A stretch of DNA of 36,454 nt. Origin: Nevskiaceae bacterium. Its GTDB lineage: Bacteria; Pseudomonadota; Gammaproteobacteria; Nevskiales; Nevskiaceae. The position numbers and the translations under genes are program-made. Shown piece by piece: positions 33,075 through 36,454 of the stretch; the stretch's first letter is position 1; every line of letters starts with the position of its first letter. The notes beneath the pieces are model-generated. The model had not been told where the DNA came from and did no database searches. It saw nothing but the letters and a program-made list of their open reading frames with translations. The stretch lies in contig JAKFXK010000060.1 of the NCBI GenBank assembly GCA_021731445.1, forward strand, positions 1 to 36,454. Reading direction: 5' to 3'.

Positions 33075-34595
33075 ATGAGCATGGAATATTTCGTTAAGAG
33101 CGGTAATCCAGAGAAGCAGCGCGTGGCCTGCATCATCGTCGGCATCTTCGACCGCCGCGCCGCATCCGAGCCCGCCGAAGTGGTGGACAAGGCCAGCGAA
33201 GGCCAGGTTGCCGCCATCCTGCGCAAGGGCGACATGGACGGCAAGCTCGGCTCCACTCTGGTGCTGCACGGCGTGCCCGGCGTGTTCGCCGACCGCGTGC
33301 TGCTGGTGGGACTGGGCAAGCAGCGCGACTTTGACGAGACGAGCTTCCGCAAGGCCAACGCCGCTGCCGCCCGCGCACTGCGCAACAGCACGGGCGCGAT
33401 CGATGCTGTGAGCTATCTCACTCACATCGAGGTCAAGGGCCACGACACCCGCTGGAACGTGCAGCAGGCCGTGATGGCGACCGAAGACAGCTTCTACCGT
33501 TTCGACACCCTGAAGGGCGCACCCAGCAAGGAGCACCTGCCGGTCTACAAGCTGGAACGCCTCACCTTCGACGTGCCGCGCCGCTCCGACCTGCCCGCAG
33601 GCGAGCAGGGCCTGTCAGAGGCCCTCGCCGTGGCGCATGGTGTCTCGCTCGCCAAGGACCTGGGCAATCTGCCCGGCAACATCTGCACGCCCAGCTACCT
33701 CGCCGACTGCGCGCTGCAAATGGCCGCTGCAAACCCGGATCTGCTCAAGGTCAAAATCCTTGAAGAAGCCGACATGGAAAAGCTCGGCATGGGCTCGCTG
33801 CTCTCGGTCAGCCGTGGCTCGCGCCAGCCGGCGAAGCTGATCTGCCTCGAATACCGGAACGGCGTGAAGGGCGAAAAGCCGGTGGCGCTGGTCGGCAAAG
33901 GCCTCACCTTCGACTCCGGCGGCATCAGCCTCAAGCCGGGTGCCAAGATGGATGAGATGAAGTTCGACATGTGCGGCGGCGCTTCGGTGCTCGGCACTTT
34001 CAAGGCGCTGGTGGAGCTGAAGCTGCCGATCAATGTCGTCGGCGTGATCGCCTCCAGCGAGAACATGCCGGACGGCATGGCCAGCAAACCGGGCGACATC
34101 GTCACCAGCATGGCCGGCATCACCATCGAAGTGCTCAACACCGACGCCGAAGGGCGCTTGATTTTGTGCGATGCGCTCACCTACACCGAGCGTACCTACG
34201 AGCCTGCCGTCTGCATCGACATGGCCACCCTCACCGGGGCTTGCGTGATCGCACTCGGCCAATTCCCGTCGGGCCTGTTCAGCAACACGCCCTCGCTGGC
34301 GCGCGCGCTGCTCACCGCCGGCGAGCAGATCGGCGACCGTGCCTGGGAACTGCCGCTGTGGCCGGAGTACGAGGAGAACATCAAGAGCGAGTTTGCCGAC
34401 ATCGCCAACATTGCCACCAAGGGGGAGGGCGGCGGCGCGATCATCGGCGCGACCTTCCTGCACAAGTTCACCAAAAAAATGAAATGGGCACACCTGGACA
34501 TCGCGGGTACTGCCTGGATCGGCAAGAAAGGCACGGGGCGCCCGGTGCCGCTGCTGACGCAGTACCTGGTCAATTACGCAGCCAAAGAAGAGTAA
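33075..34595 (+). CDS. pepA: Leucyl aminopeptidase (PepA, M17)
   Basis: A cytosolic metallo-aminopeptidase of 506 residues removing N-terminal residues from peptides; PepA can also bind DNA in enterobacteria. The M17 signature NTDAEGRL is at 355-362, with VGKGLTFDSGGISLKP carrying metal ligands and GMASKPGDIVTSM, GEGGGAIIGATFLHKF conserved, so both metal sites look complete. pepA next to the lpt genes and holC is a common gammaproteobacterial order. The ribosome site is weak (GAGC). A palindromic repeat follows the stop, then holC. Confidence 0.97.
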   Translation: MSMEYFVKSGNPEKQRVACIIVGIFDRRAASEPAEVVDKASEGQVAAILRKGDMDGKLGSTLVLHGVPGVFADRVLLVGLGKQRDFDETSFRKANAAAARALRNSTGAIDAVSYLTHIEVKGHDTRWNVQQAVMATEDSFYRFDTLKGAPSKEHLPVYKLERLTFDVPRRSDLPAGEQGLSEALAVAHGVSLAKDLGNLPGNICTPSYLADCALQMAAANPDLLKVKILEEADMEKLGMGSLLSVSRGSRQPAKLICLEYRNGVKGEKPVALVGKGLTFDSGGISLKPGAKMDEMKFDMCGGASVLGTFKALVELKLPINVVGVIASSENMPDGMASKPGDIVTSMAGITIEVLNTDAEGRLILCDALTYTERTYEPAVCIDMATLTGACVIALGQFPSGLFSNTPSLARALLTAGEQIGDRAWELPLWPEYEENIKSEFADIANIATKGEGGGAIIGATFLHKFTKKMKWAHLDIAGTAWIGKKGTGRPVPLLTQYLVNYAAKEE

Positions 34596-34597
34596 GT

Positions 34598-34633
34598 CCC
34601 TTGTCATTCCCGCGCAGGCGGGAGTGACAAGGG
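34598..34633. repeat. Short palindromic repeat copy between pepA and holC
   Basis: CCCTTGTCATTCCCGC (34598-34613) pairs with GCGGGAGTGACAAGGG (34618-34633) with one G-T type mismatch and a four-base loop. Its core TGTCATTCCCGC...TGACA (34602-34629) is the end-to-end minimal form of the 24-kb repeat. It begins three bases after the pepA stop, so it may act as a partial terminator or mRNA stabiliser. Confidence 0.75.
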
Positions 34634-34648
34634 GAAGGGTGTGAGCAC

Positions 34649-35110
34649 ATGACAAGAATCGACTTCTACATCCTGCCTGCCGAGGGCGGCACCGACCCGG
34701 TAGTCGCTGCCGCCCGCCTCTGCGACAAAGCCGTCAGCGCAGGCAAGTCGCTCTACGTCAGCACGCCCGATATGGCGCGGCTGGATGCGCTGGATGATCT
34801 GTTGTGGACCCAGCGGCAGGGCAGCTTCATCGCCCACGAACGCTTCGTGCGCGACGCCCCTGTGGAGCCGCTGCCCAAGGTCTTGCTCGGCGATGCGGAG
34901 CCGCCGGAGGGCTGGCAGGACGTGTTGCTCAACCTCGGGCAGGAAGTGCCTCCCTACTTCAGCCGCTTCGAGCGGGTGCTGGAGATCGTGCCCGGTGATG
35001 CCGCCAGCCGTGCTGCGTGCCGCGAGCGCTTCAAGTTCTATCGCGATCGCGGCTATGAGTTGAAGACGTTCGAGCAGACCGCCGAGGGCGCCTGGGTCGC
35101 CAAGGCATAA
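34649..35110 (+). CDS. holC: DNA polymerase III chi subunit
   Basis: A 153-residue clamp-loader accessory protein linking the polymerase III holoenzyme to single-strand-binding protein. The start MTRIDFYILPAEGGTDPVVA, then AARLCDKAVSAGKSLYVS, WTQRQGSFIAHE and GYELKTFEQ near the end match HolC. It follows pepA, a widespread order. An AAGGG-like site lies upstream. Confidence 0.94.
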   Translation: MTRIDFYILPAEGGTDPVVAAARLCDKAVSAGKSLYVSTPDMARLDALDDLLWTQRQGSFIAHERFVRDAPVEPLPKVLLGDAEPPEGWQDVLLNLGQEVPPYFSRFERVLEIVPGDAASRAACRERFKFYRDRGYELKTFEQTAEGAWVAKA

Positions 35111-35119
35111 AGAGGTGCG

Positions 35120-35167
35120 TGCGCTGTGCGCACGAACAGCCAGCGATGGAATCGTGCGCACAGCGCA
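35120..35167 (+). terminator. Large hairpin after holC
   Basis: TGCGCTGTGCGCAC (35120-35133) and GTGCGCACAGCGCA (35154-35167) are a perfect 14-bp inverted repeat with a 20-base loop, nine bases beyond the holC stop. It lacks a T-run, so termination would be imperfect or factor-dependent. Confidence 0.5.
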
Positions 35168-35179
35168 TCCTGCGGACGC

Positions 35180-35207
35180 GGTCGTTGCCGCGCTGGCGGG
35201 AATCCAG
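35180..35207. repeat. Half copy of the dispersed palindromic repeat
   Basis: These 28 bases match the left end of the 24-kb element at about 23 positions and share its ending GGCGGGAATCCAG exactly. No right-hand end is visible. Confidence 0.55.
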
Positions 35208-35253
35208 GCAGCAGCTACAGCCAAGGTGAGGCAAGTCTGGAGATCGTAAAAAT

Positions 35254-35323
35254 AACGTCCGTTCGTTGACGGTATGGCAATGGATATATATATTCTTTCC
35301 ATAAATTGAAACGTTCGTTCGTT
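35254..35323 (+). promoter_or_regulatory. Promoter of the TetR gene with two operator-like motifs
   Basis: TTGACG (35266-35271) and TATATT (35289-35294) are 17 bases apart, a near-consensus sigma-70 promoter with start expected near 35301. AACGTCCGTTCGTT (35254-35267) overlaps the -35 box and AACGTTCGTTCGTT (35310-35323) lies just after the start, differing at one base. Two copies bracketing the promoter are good candidates for autorepression by the TetR protein encoded immediately downstream. Confidence 0.75.
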
Positions 35324-35330
35324 ATTAAAT

Positions 35331-35975
35331 ATGAAGAAGCTCTCTGCAAACAATCGTCGGCTGGAGGCTCAGGACAGCGATCTGCCGGCGCTGGCGCAGC
35401 GGCGTGGCGCCTATGAAACGGTTTTGAAAACTGCCCTGCGCCTGTTCGCGGAAAGGGGCTTCGGCGGCACATCGGTGCGCGACATCGCAGCGGCGGCGGC
35501 GGTGCAGCCCGCCACCCTGTATGCGCACTTTCCATCGAAAGACCATGTCCTGGCCGAACTCATCAAGATCGGTCACGAGGAGCATTTCAGCCGCCTCAAG
35601 ATCGCGCTGCTGGAGAGCCAGCCCGATCCCCGCGAGCAGGTCGCGGCCCTGGTGCGTGCCCATGTCCGCATGCATGTCGAGTTCCCGACACTGGCGGTGG
35701 TGGCCAATGCCGAACTCCATGCCTGCGCGCCGGGGCTGATCATGGCCTCGCTGGAACTGCGTCGGCAGTCCGAGCAGATGTTCCAAGACGTGATCGAGCG
35801 CGGCATCCGCATGGGCCTGTTCAAGGTCCCTCACGCTTGGCTGGCGATGGCGATGATCGCCGGCGCGGGTCTGAGGGTCTCGCACTGGTACACCCCGGCC
35901 TTCGAGCTGAGTGCGGCCCAGGTCGCCGAGACTTATACGCAGATGGCCTTGCGGATTCTGGGCGTGGCCGATTAG
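35331..35975 (+). CDS. TetR/AcrR-family transcriptional regulator
   Basis: A 214-residue regulator. The N-terminal helix-turn-helix spans about 26-75: YETVLKTALRLFAERGFGGT, SVRDIAAAAAVQPATLYAHF, PSKDHVLAELI. The C-terminal ligand domain is not assignable to a ligand. A 25-residue N-terminal arm precedes the domain. No Shine-Dalgarno is visible before the ATG at 35331, so translation may be weak, fitting low-level repressor synthesis. It has its own promoter with repeated motifs and lies 79 bases before a TonB receptor gene on the same strand, a likely target. Confidence 0.9.
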   Translation: MKKLSANNRRLEAQDSDLPALAQRRGAYETVLKTALRLFAERGFGGTSVRDIAAAAAVQPATLYAHFPSKDHVLAELIKIGHEEHFSRLKIALLESQPDPREQVAALVRAHVRMHVEFPTLAVVANAELHACAPGLIMASLELRRQSEQMFQDVIERGIRMGLFKVPHAWLAMAMIAGAGLRVSHWYTPAFELSAAQVAETYTQMALRILGVAD

Positions 35976-35999
35976 TCGTTGCTAGCAGTGCCGGAGTGT

Positions 36000-36020
36000 G
36001 CCGCCGCAAAGTACGGCGGC
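36000..36020 (+). promoter_or_regulatory. Hairpin between the TetR gene and the TonB receptor
   Basis: GCCGCCG (36000-36006) and CGGCGGC (36014-36020) form a 7-bp stem with a seven-base loop in the 79-base gap. There is no T-run; it may attenuate or stabilise the receptor transcript. Confidence 0.4.
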
Positions 36021-36054
36021 CACCCGGATCAGGCAGTGCAGGAGGAGAGGATCA

Positions 36055-36454
36055 ATGTCTGTTCAAGGGTGCAAAGCCAGGTCTTTGCAACGCTGGCGGA
36101 ATCGGCTGGCTATGCTGCTGTCAGTTTCTGCCCTGATGGGGCCGGGCGTGGTTGCAGCGCAGGCGCAGCCGGATGAGCTGGATGCGCTGCTTGCCGAGTC
36201 GGAAGCCGAAACGCCGCCATCGGCACCGCCGGACAAGGACTCAGCACCTGGATCTGCCGCCCAGCCTGCAACGGCTCCGGCTGCGGACACACAAAGCGCC
36301 ACGCCGCAAGCCCTGCCCACGATTCCCGTGGCCGCCATCGTGGAGCCTGCGGCCACGCCAGCGCCTGGCGAGAAGGCGGTTCGATCCAGAACCATCGAAG
36401 AGATTCTGGTGACGGCGCAGAAGCGCGAAGAGGCGATCCAGGACGTGCCGATCT
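36055..36454 (+). CDS. TonB-dependent outer-membrane receptor, N-terminal fragment
   Basis: The gene runs off the right edge after 133 codons. A basic N-terminus and hydrophobic segment (NRLAMLLSVSALMGPGVVAA) form a signal peptide ending near AQA. An unusually long Pro/Ala/Ser-rich stretch of about 70 residues follows. EEILVTAQKREEAIQDVPI then marks the TonB box and the start of the plug domain, of a type abundant in sphingomonads and Nevskiales. The substrate is unknown. GGAGGAGAGG before the ATG at 36055 is a strong ribosome site. It may be controlled by the adjacent TetR protein. Confidence 0.88.
   Translation, partial: MSVQGCKARSLQRWRNRLAMLLSVSALMGPGVVAAQAQPDELDALLAESEAETPPSAPPDKDSAPGSAAQPATAPAADTQSATPQALPTIPVAAIVEPAATPAPGEKAVRSRTIEEILVTAQKREEAIQDVPI

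Noticed and set aside
23973..35207. CRISPR array from the repeated TGTCATTCCCGC units
   Set aside because: Copies are kilobases apart, in different forms, with no regular spacers and no cas genes.

Overview
The window reads as chromosomal DNA of a free-living, GC-rich gammaproteobacterium, probably near the Nevskiales/Xanthomonadales. This is inferred from gene content and order: rpoE-rseA-rseB next to nadB, pcnB-folK-(dNK)-panB-panC followed by panD and pgi, an OprO/P-type porin ahead of sulfate transport genes, a RubB-like rubredoxin reductase, and a TonB receptor of the type common in oligotrophic, hydrocarbon- or steroid-using bacteria. I see no phage, plasmid, CRISPR or rRNA genes. Coding density is very high, and no gene-free stretch exceeds about 270 bases.

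Layout. 1-1407 (minus): envelope-stress module rpoE, rseA and the start of rseB. 1506-4266 (plus): nadB and a membrane diguanylate cyclase. 4274-6323 (minus): a two-gene alkylation-repair unit, an Ada-sensor/AlkA fusion plus a separate Ogt. 6397-7644 (minus): two tandem lipocalin lipoproteins. 7676-12614 (minus): a succinate dehydrogenase locus, reading in transcription order an SDHAF4-like factor, sdhC, sdhD, sdhA, sdhB, terminator, a MAPEG protein, sdhE and ygfX. ygfZ lies divergent at 12664. 13649-15274 (plus): a secreted alpha/beta-hydrolase lipoprotein. 15429-21786 (plus): porin, sbp, a small Mop/TOBE protein, a class II glutamine-amidotransferase-like protein, cysT, cysW and cysA. 21813-30825 (minus): an orphan protein, pgi, a putative 2OG-Fe(II) oxygenase, panD, panC, panB, a deoxynucleoside kinase, folK, pcnB and rubB, preceded by tRNA-Glu. 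31124-34595: an RDD protein converging with lptG, then pepA divergent from lptG. 34649-36454 (plus): holC, an autoregulated TetR gene, and the start of a TonB-dependent receptor.

How the parts work together. The SDH block gathers the complex II subunits with both classes of flavoprotein assembly factor (SdhE = SDHAF2 and an SDHAF4-like protein). YgfX and YgfZ, the usual partners of sdhE in enterobacteria, sit at its edges. The sulfate block is a complete ABC importer with an outer-membrane porin, but it contains two extra small genes that are not standard for sulfate uptake. The pan/fol block makes pantothenate and pterin precursors.

Non-coding structure is informative. A 265-bp non-coding inverted-repeat element sits exactly between the stop codons of the convergent RDD and lptG genes, flanked by CTAG on both sides. 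A family of palindromic repeats with TGTCATTCCCGC ends is dispersed at about 24.0, 27.1, 34.6 and 35.2 kb. The TetR gene has a near-consensus promoter bracketed by two copies of a 14-bp motif.
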